Shown piece after piece: positions 26,051-34,051 of a stretch of DNA of 64,000 nucleotides. Made by a program: the position numbers and the translations under genes. Source of the DNA: Alteribacter populi (GTDB taxonomy: Bacteria; Bacillota; Bacilli; Bacillales; Salisediminibacteriaceae). Every line of letters begins with the position of its first letter. The stretch's first letter is position 1. Under the pieces are notes generated by a model. It was not told the origin of the DNA. It did not search any database and saw only the letters and a program-made list of their open reading frames with translations. Location of the stretch: positions 332,368-396,367 of the forward strand of contig NZ_KZ293963.1 in assembly GCF_002352765.1 (NCBI RefSeq), given 5' to 3'.

Positions 26051-26271
26051 AGCAGCTCGTAAATACAGCCAAATTGCTTTTATTGCTAATACATCTCGGC
26101 TATGGAGTGCGAAAAATCACTTATAATGAGATGAAATGTTTTGTAACAGGGATAGATGATAGAATTCATCCAAATTGTTTTTTTAGGCTTTTACTCACAT
26201 CTTGTTACGAAGTTTACGAAAAAAGCCTTATTTTATTTAAGAAGATATTTATTCGTTGAGGTGAAAAGTAA

Positions 26272-26568
26272 ATGCGTACTCACCAGAATTTAGATTTAGA
26301 TATTTCAGACAATGAACAGGAAACATTGGTTCACCACGGTGTCACAGAAAGTGATGATTCTCATGATGCACTGAACCTTCCACCAAGAAGTGTTATTCGA
26401 AAACAAAAAGAAGAGGAGCGTAAGAGAAGGAAGGGAAAAAGGACAGAAAAAAAGAAAAAAGTAAAAGTGGAGTTCCCGTTAGTTAGGTTGTTGCTGTTAC
26501 TATTTTTCCTCCTTGTCGTTACTGTAATAACTTATCCTTTCTGGGTGGAAAGGTTATTCTCCCAGTAA
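26272..26568 (+). CDS. YpbE-like membrane protein lacking the LysM domain
   Basis: A 98-residue protein: acidic N-terminus, LPPRSVIRKQKEEERKRRKG leading into a strongly basic stretch (residues about 40-66), and one membrane segment (about 70-90), then seven residues and stop. The N-terminal half recalls B. subtilis YpbE (LPxRxxVKxQ then basic then membrane), which lies at this position, but YpbE continues with a long linker and a LysM domain outside the membrane. No LysM-like sequence follows before ypbF. RBS GAGGTGAAAAG. Could be a naturally short form or a truncation. Confidence 0.65.
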   Translation: MRTHQNLDLDISDNEQETLVHHGVTESDDSHDALNLPPRSVIRKQKEEERKRRKGKRTEKKKKVKVEFPLVRLLLLLFFLLVVTVITYPFWVERLFSQ

Positions 26569-26649
26569 CATGAATGAACCGTCATCCCTCCTCATATGTT
26601 GTTAGTAGAGGACACGTACTAGTCGAAACCTATGAGGGGAGAACTGAGG

Positions 26650-27090
26650 ATGACCATCCAATCAATTGAGTTAACAAAGTATGAACAGGATGACTTTATT
26701 GTACAAGCGCTTATTAAAGCAAAGAGCAAGGAAGAAAAGGCTGAAAAAGCGGTTATAAAAGCAGGCGTTGTACATTTGGTTATCCTATTAGTTGCAATTG
26801 TATATACGGTTGTAGCGATATTTATGCAATATCAGGCTTCATCCTTTTTTACAGCGATACTCAACGATGGCATTTTTATTGTCCTAGTATCTTTTCTAAT
26901 TATAAGTTTTGTAAATGTTCGTTTTAAAAAAGAGTCACTGGATAAAGCAGAAAAAGATTATGATGAACTAAGAGAAGATGTCATCGACCGCTCACCGGAA
27001 ATTTGGGAGGAGTTAGAGTTCCCGTCTTCAAGGAAAAAGCTATATGAATTTCTTTTAGAAAAACATGATATCAACTTATTTCATAAATAA
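26650..27090 (+). CDS. ypbF: DUF2663 membrane protein YpbF
   Basis: About 146 residues from ATG 26650 (GAGGGGAG, spacing 8). Two membrane segments (about residues 40-62 and 73-93) with a charged N-terminus and a C-terminal acidic domain (DKAEKDYDELREDVIDRSPE). Family and position match B. subtilis YpbF, downstream of ypbD-ypbE. Function is unknown. Confidence 0.75.
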   Translation: MTIQSIELTKYEQDDFIVQALIKAKSKEEKAEKAVIKAGVVHLVILLVAIVYTVVAIFMQYQASSFFTAILNDGIFIVLVSFLIISFVNVRFKKESLDKAEKDYDELREDVIDRSPEIWEELEFPSSRKKLYEFLLEKHDINLFHK

Positions 27091-27137
27091 AAGTAGGAGT
27101 CTCAAAAAATCAATAACTGATCTTACGAAACTCCCAC

Positions 27138-27223
27138 GAAGCAATGAGTAAAGCTGCTGAAAAGGTAAAAGCCCGCTGTAAACTACAGCGGACGAGGGCA
27201 GCGAGCGAAGTCATTGCTTTTTT
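27138..27223 (+). terminator. Large terminator-like structured element after ypbF
   Basis: Outer arms GAAGCAATGA (27139-27148) and TCATTGC-TTTTTT (27211-27223) enclose inner stems, including CCCGCTGTA/TACAGCGG. AAGCAATGAGT-AAGC recurs at 42289 after ypeB with the same role, so this may be a mobile terminator-type repeat. Confidence 0.6.
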
Positions 27224-27263
27224 CTTGTTTACTTTTGAAAATACGCAGTCCTTCGTTTTTCAG

Positions 27264-27503
27264 TTACGAACTTTTGGTTTCTAAAAGAGGTGTTGAAACG
27301 AGTCCAAAGAATGCACAGCCTTCCCGGTTAAAACGTCTGCCGTGGATCATAACTCCTTTGTGGTCGACCTTTTCTATTTTTCCATAAGCTACTGTTTTAC
27401 AGGTAGTCAGACAAAAAGCTTCTACAGGATAGCCTAATTTCATATTATGGGCGAACTCCGCGTCAGTTACTAACGTGTGGTTTTTCCATTTTTGTAAAGT
27501 CAT
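27264..27503 (-). CDS. Conserved-looking hypothetical protein, 79 aa
   Basis: Supported by a strong RBS (AAGGAGGA, spacing 7) before the ATG on the minus strand and by a soluble, balanced composition. Visible: EAFCLTTCKTVAYGKIEKVD with a CxxxC pair and HGRRFNREGCAFFGLV. No family is recognised. It lies between ypbF and a small membrane protein gene in the segment that separates ypbF from ypbG in this genome. Confidence 0.6.
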   Translation of the reverse strand: MTLQKWKNHTLVTDAEFAHNMKLGYPVEAFCLTTCKTVAYGKIEKVDHKGVMIHGRRFNREGCAFFGLVSTPLLETKSS

Positions 27504-27712
27504 CGGAATCCTCCTTCAATCAATTCAAGAAGAGTCAGAAAATTGAGAATTTAGGATATAAGTTTATTATACTTTTACTCATCATGGATTGCAAGTCGAT
27601 TGAAGAAATTAGGCAAAGAACAATTGGGTTAATGGGTGAATTTGTGAGTAGCCTTACAACAAATTTGCGATTCACACATATACTGAAAAGATAAGAGAAT
27701 GAGGTGATTAAG

Positions 27713-27841
27713 GTGGCTGACTACAGTAATGTTGGTAATGCTATTTTACTGGTAATAACAATATTTGTTTTTATCAGCTTTACGATTGGCCTTGGAAATG
27801 GAAATGAAGTTGAAGACATTTTTATATTGACTCCAGGATAA
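27713..27841 (+). CDS. Small single-span membrane protein, 42 aa
   Basis: An unlisted short frame from GTG 27713 to TAA 27841: VADYSNVGNAILLVITIFVF then ISFTIGLGNGNEVEDIF. One membrane segment of about 20 residues with an acidic outer tail. RBS GAGGTGATT lies at good spacing. The next gene starts 30 bp later in the same direction, giving a possible two-gene unit. No family recognised. Confidence 0.5.
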   Translation: MADYSNVGNAILLVITIFVFISFTIGLGNGNEVEDIFILTPG

Positions 27842-27871
27842 AGAAATTCAACAGTAGGTGGGTGTTGTAAT

Positions 27872-28153
27872 TTGAGTAAAAAGGGCAGAGGTCAAAATCA
27901 GAATCAAAATCAAAAAGGGCGTTTTTCGGAAGACCTAGGCCCACTAAGTCCTCAGCAGCTTGCCGTTATTTTGGCAATGCTCACCAACGTTTTGAGGGTT
28001 AAAGCTGTACTTGTCACTGTTGACCAGCAGGTTGAAGTTGTATTACAAGGTAATTTAGCAAAGCAGAAAAAAGAAATTCAAGATATGTTAAATCAGTTAA
28101 GTGAAGATAAAGTAGAAGAATGGATGAGGATGCTGCAAAAATTCAATGAGTAA
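27872..28153 (+). CDS. Hypothetical protein, 93 aa, Asn/Gln-rich N-terminus
   Basis: TTG start with AGGTGGGTG at spacing 7. It begins with SKKGRGQNQNQNQKGRFSED, a flexible Asn/Gln stretch. A helical body follows (LSPQQLAVILAMLTNVLRVK, VVLQGNLAKQKKEIQDMLNQ), without signal or membrane segments. It is followed by a clean terminator. Function is unknown; the opening PLSPQQLAVI recalls small Bacillus spore-associated hypotheticals, but I cannot place it. Confidence 0.6.
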   Translation: MSKKGRGQNQNQNQKGRFSEDLGPLSPQQLAVILAMLTNVLRVKAVLVTVDQQVEVVLQGNLAKQKKEIQDMLNQLSEDKVEEWMRMLQKFNE

Positions 28154-28186
28154 AAAAGAGAGAATCAAGCTACGTTCTCTCTTTTT
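28153..28186 (+). terminator. Rho-independent terminator before fhs
   Basis: AAAAGAGAGAA/TTCTCTCTTTTT stem overlapping the stop of the 93-residue gene. Confidence 0.85.
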
Positions 28187-28324
28187 ATGCTTCTATTGCA
28201 GGTGTGGCTAGGATGACGGAAAATCATTGAAGAAGAAACCGTGTACTTTTCGTGAATATTCGTTACAATGTAAGGGGTTACATAAATAATATTTAACTTT
28301 TGAGGAGAATAGGAGTGTAGTCAA

Positions 28325-30007
28325 ATGAGTCAAACTGGTAAATCAGATATTGAAATTGCCCAAGAAAGCCAAATGAAACGGATTAAGGAAATTGTAAGTG
28401 ATCTTGGAATCACGGAACATGAATGGGAACCATATGGCCATTATAAGGCTAAATTGGATTTAGCGGTAATGGATCGGTTACAGGGTCAAAAAGATGGAAA
28501 AGTGATTTTAGTAACAGCGATTAACCCAACGCCAGCAGGTGAAGGGAAATCAACATGTACAGTTGGATTAGGACAAGCTTTAAATAAAATCGGAAAAAAT
28601 GCGATGATTGCACTTCGCGAACCTTCTCTTGGCCCAACGATGGGGATAAAAGGTGGAGCAGCAGGAGGAGGATATTCCCAAGTTGTTCCAATGGAAGATA
28701 TTAACCTTCATTTTACAGGTGATATCCATGCGATAACTACTGCTCACAATGCATTAGCAGCGATGATGGACAACCACATTCACCGTGGAAATGAGCTGGG
28801 AATTGATGTGAGACGTGTTGTCTGGAAGCGTGTTATGGATATGAATGACCGATCACTTAGAGAAGTGGTTGTAGGTTTAGGAGGACCGTTAAAAGGGGTT
28901 CCACGTCAGTCTGGATTTGATATTACAGTTGCTTCTGAAATAATGGCAATTCTTTGTCTCGCTAAGAATATGACAGACCTGAAAGAAAGGTTGGCGAAGA
29001 TGGTTGTCGGCTACACGGCAGAAGATGAACCTGTTACAGCCAAAGATTTAGGCGCTGAAGGAGCTCTCACGCTATTACTAAAAGATGCGGTGAAGCCAAA
29101 TCTTGTACAAACGCTTGAAAACACACCAGCACTTATTCATGGAGGTCCATTTGCGAATATTGCTCACGGATGTAACAGTGTCATTGCAACAAAAATGGCG
29201 TCTAAACTTGCGGACTTTGTTGTTACTGAAGCTGGGTTTGGTGCAGATTTAGGGGCAGAAAAATTCCTTGATATTAAAACGAGGGCCGGTGACATTGACC
29301 CAGATCTCGTTGTCATTGTTGCTACCATCCGCGCTCTGAAGATGCACGGGGGTGTTGCTAAAGACGAACTAAAAGAAGAAAATGTAGAAGCTCTAAAACA
29401 TGGCCTCGAAAACCTTGAGAAGCATGTAGAAACGATCCGTGGTTTTGGGTTACCTCATGTCGTCGCAATTAATCGCTTCATCCATGACACGGATGAAGAA
29501 ATTGCTATATTAAAGAGTTGGTGCGAGAGTCAGGGAATTAATGTCGAACTGGCCGATGTATGGGCTCACGGAGGAGATGGCGGGAAAGAACTAGCCGAAA
29601 AAGCAGTAGCATTAATTGAGGAAAACAAAAAGAACTTCACGTATACGTATGATGTGAACGAGTCTATAGCAGAGAAAATTTCGGCTATTGCCCAAAAAGT
29701 ATACGGGGCAGACGGTGTTGACTTTAGTCAGCAAGCGAAAAAACAAATGGCTGATTACGACCGCTATGGATGGGGAGACTTGCCGGTTTGTATGGCAAAA
29801 ACCCAATATTCACTTAGTGACGACCCTGGTAAATTAGGGCGCCCGGAAGGTTTTAGGATAACAGTTCGTGAATTAAAGCCATCTGTTGGGGCTGGGTTTA
29901 TTGTAGCTCTTACTGGTGATGTCATGACAATGCCAGGATTACCAAAAGAGCCTGCAGCATTGAAAATGGATGTAGATGAACAAGGAAGAGCTGTCGGCTT
30001 ATTTTAA
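28325..30007 (+). CDS. fhs: Formate--tetrahydrofolate ligase
   Basis: A 560-residue enzyme, full length. P-loop NPTPAGEGKSTCTVGLGQ at residues about 68-85, LREPSLGPTMGIKGGAAGGG, HFTGDIHAITTAHNALAA, and the C-terminal GFIVALTGDVMTMPGLP. It makes 10-formyl-THF from formate, ATP and THF, feeding one-carbon metabolism. Monocistronic: terminators lie at both ends. In B. subtilis the ypbF-ypbG interval lacks this gene, so the locus is rearranged or inserted here. Confidence 0.96.
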   Translation: MSQTGKSDIEIAQESQMKRIKEIVSDLGITEHEWEPYGHYKAKLDLAVMDRLQGQKDGKVILVTAINPTPAGEGKSTCTVGLGQALNKIGKNAMIALREPSLGPTMGIKGGAAGGGYSQVVPMEDINLHFTGDIHAITTAHNALAAMMDNHIHRGNELGIDVRRVVWKRVMDMNDRSLREVVVGLGGPLKGVPRQSGFDITVASEIMAILCLAKNMTDLKERLAKMVVGYTAEDEPVTAKDLGAEGALTLLLKDAVKPNLVQTLENTPALIHGGPFANIAHGCNSVIATKMASKLADFVVTEAGFGADLGAEKFLDIKTRAGDIDPDLVVIVATIRALKMHGGVAKDELKEENVEALKHGLENLEKHVETIRGFGLPHVVAINRFIHDTDEEIAILKSWCESQGINVELADVWAHGGDGGKELAEKAVALIEENKKNFTYTYDVNESIAEKISAIAQKVYGADGVDFSQQAKKQMADYDRYGWGDLPVCMAKTQYSLSDDPGKLGRPEGFRITVRELKPSVGAGFIVALTGDVMTMPGLPKEPAALKMDVDEQGRAVGLF

Positions 30008-30014
30008 ATTAAGA

Positions 30015-30058
30015 AACTGCTTTGGAGGTTATCTTGGCCTCCAAAGCAGTTTTTTTTA
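30015..30058 (+). terminator. Terminator after fhs
   Basis: AACTGCTTTGGAGG/CCTCCAAAGCAGTT, 14-bp perfect stem and T8. A repeat C tail follows immediately. Confidence 0.95.
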
Positions 30059-30086
30059 ATAAAAGACCGCTACGCGGTTTTTCTTA
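30056..30086 (+). repeat. Tail fragment of the 105-bp repeat (C family)
   Basis: TTAATAAAAGACCGCTACGC then GGTTTTTCTTA, identical to the 3' end of copies C1/C2 apart from the loop bases. It forms its own small terminator-like hairpin and abuts repeat A copy A2. Confidence 0.7.
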
Positions 30087-30243
30087 AGAGTTAAGAAATT
30101 ATAAAAAAATCTACGTTTCGATGTCTAGCTCCAGGCGCCATCGGCTCGTGTCAAATAACCTGCCCGATTAAAAGTAAAAAGCACTTTTTATCGGACAGAA
30201 CATTTGCATTTCGCCGATAGTCGGGGCGCCTTGCGCTTTTCTT
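30087..30243 (+). repeat. 155-bp structured intergenic repeat, copy A2
   Basis: Near-identical to 9435-9589, including GTCAAATAACCTGCCCGATT and ATCGGACAGAACATTTGC. It is the most complete copy and shares both nested inverted repeats. It fills much of the fhs to 30362 gap. Confidence 0.88.
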
Positions 30244-30361
30244 GTATGATACTTTTTCTTCCATTTTGATCATTACCTGGGTACATGCCTTTTCTAATGA
30301 TGATGATAAAGCATAATATGGTGGGAGAAACCCTACGAGTGTCAAAAAAGGCGGGGAAACG

Positions 30362-30748
30362 ATGACAAATCGAAAACAATGGATCCTTTTGACAATCGGA
30401 TTGCTCTTAGGACACCAGTCGATTCAATTTTTTTATAACCAACCGTACCGTCCCTTTCAAATATTAGTCGCTACCCTTGTGTTTTCTCCCTACTCATGGG
30501 CTACCGCTATAGTCATGTTTATCGCAGGATTTCTTTGCTTATCTAAAGTTGTTAAGGTTCATTACCCATTGCTTCATACAAAACTAAATCACCTTTTCAT
30601 ATCATGTATGGTGATGAGTACGGTATTCATGTATACTTACAGCTGGCTTGGGGTCGTTTTCCTTATCCTTGCCCTTATTTATGGTATAATGGATGCCGTT
30701 GATTTGGAAAAAAAACGAAAGCAGGAAATACTACGATGGTTTATTTAA
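30362..30748 (+). CDS. Membrane protein of unknown function, 128 aa
   Basis: Four predicted membrane segments (about residues 9-25, 46-66, 78-95, 97-112) and a basic C-terminus EKKRKQEIL. ATG 30362 follows GGGGAAACG. It overlaps the phosphoesterase gene by 13 bp, so the two are probably coupled. No family recognised. Confidence 0.65.
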   Translation: MTNRKQWILLTIGLLLGHQSIQFFYNQPYRPFQILVATLVFSPYSWATAIVMFIAGFLCLSKVVKVHYPLLHTKLNHLFISCMVMSTVFMYTYSWLGVVFLILALIYGIMDAVDLEKKRKQEILRWFI

Positions 30749-31491
30749 TGTTATTCGTGGCTTTTTTTGGAACTATCGGAATTCTAAACTACATGCACCG
30801 TTTAGCTCATAGTCATAGGTTGACAAAAGAAACATTAACACTCCCTGTGAATATTCGTGAAATAAATGTATTTTTTATCACAGACATTCATCGCCGTAAA
30901 TTAAATGCTCCCTTTTTTAAGACGTTAAGAGGACAGGTAGATATGGTTTGGATTGGTGGAGACCTTCTAGAAAAAGGCGTCTCAGCAGAACAGCTCAAAG
31001 AGAACTTAACCATTTTAAACAAGATCGGGAAAATCTTTTTTGTATGGGGAAACAATGATTATGAATGGCCGCAATCAGAGCTTACTAAATTGTTTGAAGA
31101 CCATGAGGTGACCGTACTAAAAAATCAATGTTATCCTTTTTCTGAATACGGTGATGTGTGGACGTTAGCAGGAGTAGATGATTTGAGCACAGGTGAACTT
31201 GACTATGAGAAAACGATTCAAGGAGCTGCAGGACCTTGTATTTTGCTTAGCCATAATCCTGATATTGTAAATGAACTACCCTCCTTTATGAATATCGTAT
31301 ACCTCTTGAGCGGCCACACCCATGGAGGACAAATTCGGCTTGGCCCCTTTGGTATAGCTGAAAAAGGGGGATGGAAAAGGAAAAACGATATACCTATGCT
31401 GATTAGTCATGGCTATGGCACAACAAAACTTCCATTGCGGCTTGGAACAGAAGCAGAAGCCCATTTAATTAATATACGATCAAGGAGATAA
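30736..31491 (+). CDS. ypbG: Metallophosphoesterase YpbG
   Basis: A 251-residue protein with one N-terminal membrane anchor. The calcineurin-like metal-binding motifs appear in order: FITDIHRR (DxH), WIGGDLLEKG (GD), WGNNDYEW (GNND, variant of GNHD), LSHNPD (H) and SGHTHGGQ (GHTH). Resembles UDP-2,3-diacylglucosamine-type or YkuE-type phosphoesterases; substrate unknown. Position before mecB matches B. subtilis ypbG-ypbH. Confidence 0.85.
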   Translation: MVYLMLFVAFFGTIGILNYMHRLAHSHRLTKETLTLPVNIREINVFFITDIHRRKLNAPFFKTLRGQVDMVWIGGDLLEKGVSAEQLKENLTILNKIGKIFFVWGNNDYEWPQSELTKLFEDHEVTVLKNQCYPFSEYGDVWTLAGVDDLSTGELDYEKTIQGAAGPCILLSHNPDIVNELPSFMNIVYLLSGHTHGGQIRLGPFGIAEKGGWKRKNDIPMLISHGYGTTKLPLRLGTEAEAHLINIRSRR

Positions 31492-31859
31492 ACTTGAAAT
31501 TGGTGGAAGGGAATAAAACATAAAAAGCTGCTCAAGTATGCTAGTATTTAAGCCAGTAGCCTGAGAGCGGTGATATAAAGTAATTGAACCAAAAAGAAAT
31601 GAGTCCGGCCATAGACTATATACAGATCAATATCTATGGCTTCTGAACAAAGTTAGTAGAGGTTTTACAATTAGGGCCAGCTGACCACAGGCTTTCAACA
31701 GGACGATTGGGAAAGGCGGATCCGAGAAATATAGATTGGGCGTAGTGTCGAACCAATTTTTCCTCCTTTACATACTGTAGTAGTAAACATTGTCACGTCG
31801 AAGTGAATTGCGGAAGATTCTTCCTGAACAATCCGATCCCTTCTTCAAGTGACAGCCTT
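31492..31859. other. Non-coding gap of about 370 bp before mecB
   Basis: No open frame with an RBS was found, nor any terminator, riboswitch core or family repeat that I recognise. Short inverted matches exist (CCATAGA..ATCTATGG around 31610-31645), so a leader RNA or transcript of its own cannot be excluded. Confidence 0.4.
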
Positions 31860-31874
31860 CAAGGAGGGTCGTCC

Positions 31875-32465
31875 ATGCGCCTCGAACGTCTGGCTTACGA
31901 CAAGATTAAGATTTTTCTTACATTCGATGATTTGAAGGACCGCGGTATCTCCAAAGAAGAATTATGGATGGATGTTCCAAAAGTCCATGACTTATTTAGG
32001 GAAATGATTGTTGAAGCTAGTAAAGAATTAGGCTTTGATCCAGAGGGGCCAGTTATGGTCGAAGTATTTTCATTACCAGCACAAGGAATGGTTATTATCG
32101 TATCTAAATCTGACGAAGAGATTGATAACGATGATGAAACCTTCGATGATTCCTATATTGAGTTGCAGATCACACTGGGTGAGACTGAAGATATTGTATA
32201 CGAATGCTTAGATTTTGAAGACGTAATTCAACTTTCTCAGCGACTTTTCCCCTTAGGCGTTACGGCTGGTACACTTTATTCTTTTTCAGGTCGATATTAC
32301 ATTCATTTTAATGAACACGAAATTCTTGGAGACCCGGAAGCGTTTATCGCAATTTTAGCTGAATACGGCCAAAGCTCCCACGTTACTATACACCGGTTAC
32401 AAGAATATGGAAAAAAATTAATGGAAAGCGATGCGATTTCAATTATTAAAAAAATATTTAAGTAA
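31875..32465 (+). CDS. mecB: Adaptor protein MecB/YpbH (MecA paralogue)
   Basis: About 196 residues from ATG 31875 (RBS AAGGAGGG, spacing 7; upstream frame to 31803 discarded). The N-terminal domain MRLERLAYDKIKIFLTFDDL recognises substrates; an acidic linker (DEEIDNDDETFDDSY) leads to the ClpC-binding C-terminal domain (FEDVIQLSQRLFP..SLYSFSGRYYIHF-like). In B. subtilis YpbH binds ClpC and affects competence and sporulation. Close to ypbG and gudB as there. Confidence 0.92.
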   Translation: MRLERLAYDKIKIFLTFDDLKDRGISKEELWMDVPKVHDLFREMIVEASKELGFDPEGPVMVEVFSLPAQGMVIIVSKSDEEIDNDDETFDDSYIELQITLGETEDIVYECLDFEDVIQLSQRLFPLGVTAGTLYSFSGRYYIHFNEHEILGDPEAFIAILAEYGQSSHVTIHRLQEYGKKLMESDAISIIKKIFK

Positions 32466-32469
32466 AAAA

Positions 32470-32551
32470 GGCTCTTTTCTAAAAAGTTTGTTGCTTATAA
32501 TTATTAGAGTTGAATAAACGCTTAAAAGCAACAAAAATTACAAAAACAGCC
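32470..32551. repeat. Palindromic repeat D, copy D3
   Basis: GGCTCTTTTCT..TTTGTTGCTT pairs with AAGCAACAAA..AAAACAGCC over about 80 bp. It is the same design as 47942-48008. A short hairpin with T6 (32568-32592) follows and may end mecB. Confidence 0.75.
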
Positions 32552-32602
32552 TAAAGAAAATAATGATCAGGCTCCGATTTCGGGGTTTTTTCTTTTTCTC
32601 TT

Positions 32603-32729
32603 TGGCTGTTATAAAGTTTGTTATTTTCTTTCTACTAAAATGATGGAGAAGAACAATGTTCTTTGCCCACATCTCATCATATAAGCCTAACAAACATTCA
32701 ATAAAGCAACAAACATTATGAAAACAACC
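32603..32729. repeat. Palindromic repeat D, diverged copy D4
   Basis: GGCTGTTATAAAGTTTGTT at the left and AACAAACATTATGAAAACAA at the right are inverted matches around a longer AT-rich centre. Copies D3 and D4 lie in tandem in the 400-bp mecB-ddl gap, which holds no gene. Confidence 0.6.
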
Positions 32730-32869
32730 ATAATAAAAAGCATTGTGAAATACTGGGGGCAAGATTAAACTAATATAGTGTTTATTCCTGATAGTCGATT
32801 ATGGGTTATAGACGGTTCGAAATGAAACGAAAAGAATAAACTGAAGAAAATACATTTGGAGTGAAGGAC

Positions 32870-33805
32870 ATGAAAGTGGCAGTATTATATGGAGGAATTT
32901 CTAGAGAGCGTGATGTTTCGTTATCTACAGGAAAGGGGATGGCACAAGCCTGTAGAGAAAATGGGCATGACGTTGTGGAAATTGATTTTAGAGGAACAAG
33001 AAAGTGTTTGGAGAAAATACTTCACTTAAACGTGGACCTCGTCTTTATTGGATTACATGGACGACTTGGAGAGGACGGGCGGGTTCAGGCATTATTGGAT
33101 ATGCTTAACATTCCATACGTTGGGTCCGGGGTATTAGCTTCAAGTCTTGCTATGGATAAAGCTAAGGCTAAGCAATTTTTTAATCAAGCGGGCATTAGAA
33201 TAGCAAGGGAAGTTTTACTATACAAAAATGAATTTGACCCTAACCATTTTAGTATGGATTTACCTTTACCTGTTGTCATCAAGCCGAATCAGGAGGGCTC
33301 TACGATCGGTCTGACAATTGCAAAAACAATGGTGGAAGTGGTGAAAGGAATAAAAGAGGCCTTTCAGTTTGATGATAAGGTATTAGTAGAAGAATTTATA
33401 GGTGGCAAAGAAGTGACTGTAGCTGTCCTTGGAAATAGGGGAAATGTTAAATCACTTCCAGTGGTAGAAATCGTACCTAAAAATGAATACTATGACTACG
33501 AATCGAAATATGCTCAGGGTGGGAGCGAACATTTTGTCCCAGCTCGAATTACAGCAGATTTAACAAGGAAGCTGCAAAAGCAGTCGGCGGAAGCTCATAA
33601 TATATTAGGCTGTGATACGTATTCAAGAGTTGATTTTATTATCCCAAATGATGGCTCTGAACCAGTTATTCTAGAAGTCAATACGCTGCCAGGTATGACA
33701 CCGACGAGTTTGTTTCCTGATGCAGCTAGAGAAGTAGGCTACGACTATAATCAAATGATGGAGAAGCTTGCGAACCTTTCCTTAATAAAAGGTTCGGCTA
33801 ACTAA
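32870..33805 (+). CDS. ddl: D-alanine--D-alanine ligase
   Basis: About 311 residues from ATG 32870 (GGAGTGAAGG upstream). The ATP-grasp domains show VAVLYGGISRERDVSLSTG at the N-terminus, GLHGRLGEDGRVQ, NIPYVGSGVLASSLAMDK, PVVIKPNQEGSTIGL and the C-terminal metal/ligand loop EVNTLPGMTPTSLFP. It makes the D-Ala-D-Ala dipeptide for peptidoglycan. Slightly shorter than the 350-residue Ddl often next to murF; monocistronic here. Confidence 0.94.
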   Translation: MKVAVLYGGISRERDVSLSTGKGMAQACRENGHDVVEIDFRGTRKCLEKILHLNVDLVFIGLHGRLGEDGRVQALLDMLNIPYVGSGVLASSLAMDKAKAKQFFNQAGIRIAREVLLYKNEFDPNHFSMDLPLPVVIKPNQEGSTIGLTIAKTMVEVVKGIKEAFQFDDKVLVEEFIGGKEVTVAVLGNRGNVKSLPVVEIVPKNEYYDYESKYAQGGSEHFVPARITADLTRKLQKQSAEAHNILGCDTYSRVDFIIPNDGSEPVILEVNTLPGMTPTSLFPDAAREVGYDYNQMMEKLANLSLIKGSAN

Positions 33806-33836
33806 AATATTTTCTTTTTATCAGACCGTGTAATTC

Positions 33837-33875
33837 ATGAAAACTTGGCTCTTCTAAGACCAAGTTTTCATTTGT
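33837..33875 (+). terminator. Terminator-like hairpin after ddl
   Basis: TGAAAACTTGG/CCAAGTTTTCA 11-bp stem with a weak T tail. Confidence 0.6.
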
Positions 33876-34051
33876 ATGAAATGTTTAAAGTAAAAAACCA
33901 GTCTTTTGTAACAGAATGAAAAGTTTTTGCTTAAAATACGAAACAACAGTGGAAAAATCTTTGTAGGTTCTTTATAGTTATAGATGTAAGGAACTTTCCA
34001 TCAATTCCTTTAAAATATAATCTTTACATACAAGACATAGAGGTGAAATCC

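Noticed and set aside
26023..26259. 78-codon frame after ypbD
   Set aside because: It starts inside ypbD, has no RBS and no recognisable family; probably intergenic.
31492..31874. Possible T-box leader before mecB
   Set aside because: No T-box consensus (TGGNACCGCG) or paired terminator could be found.
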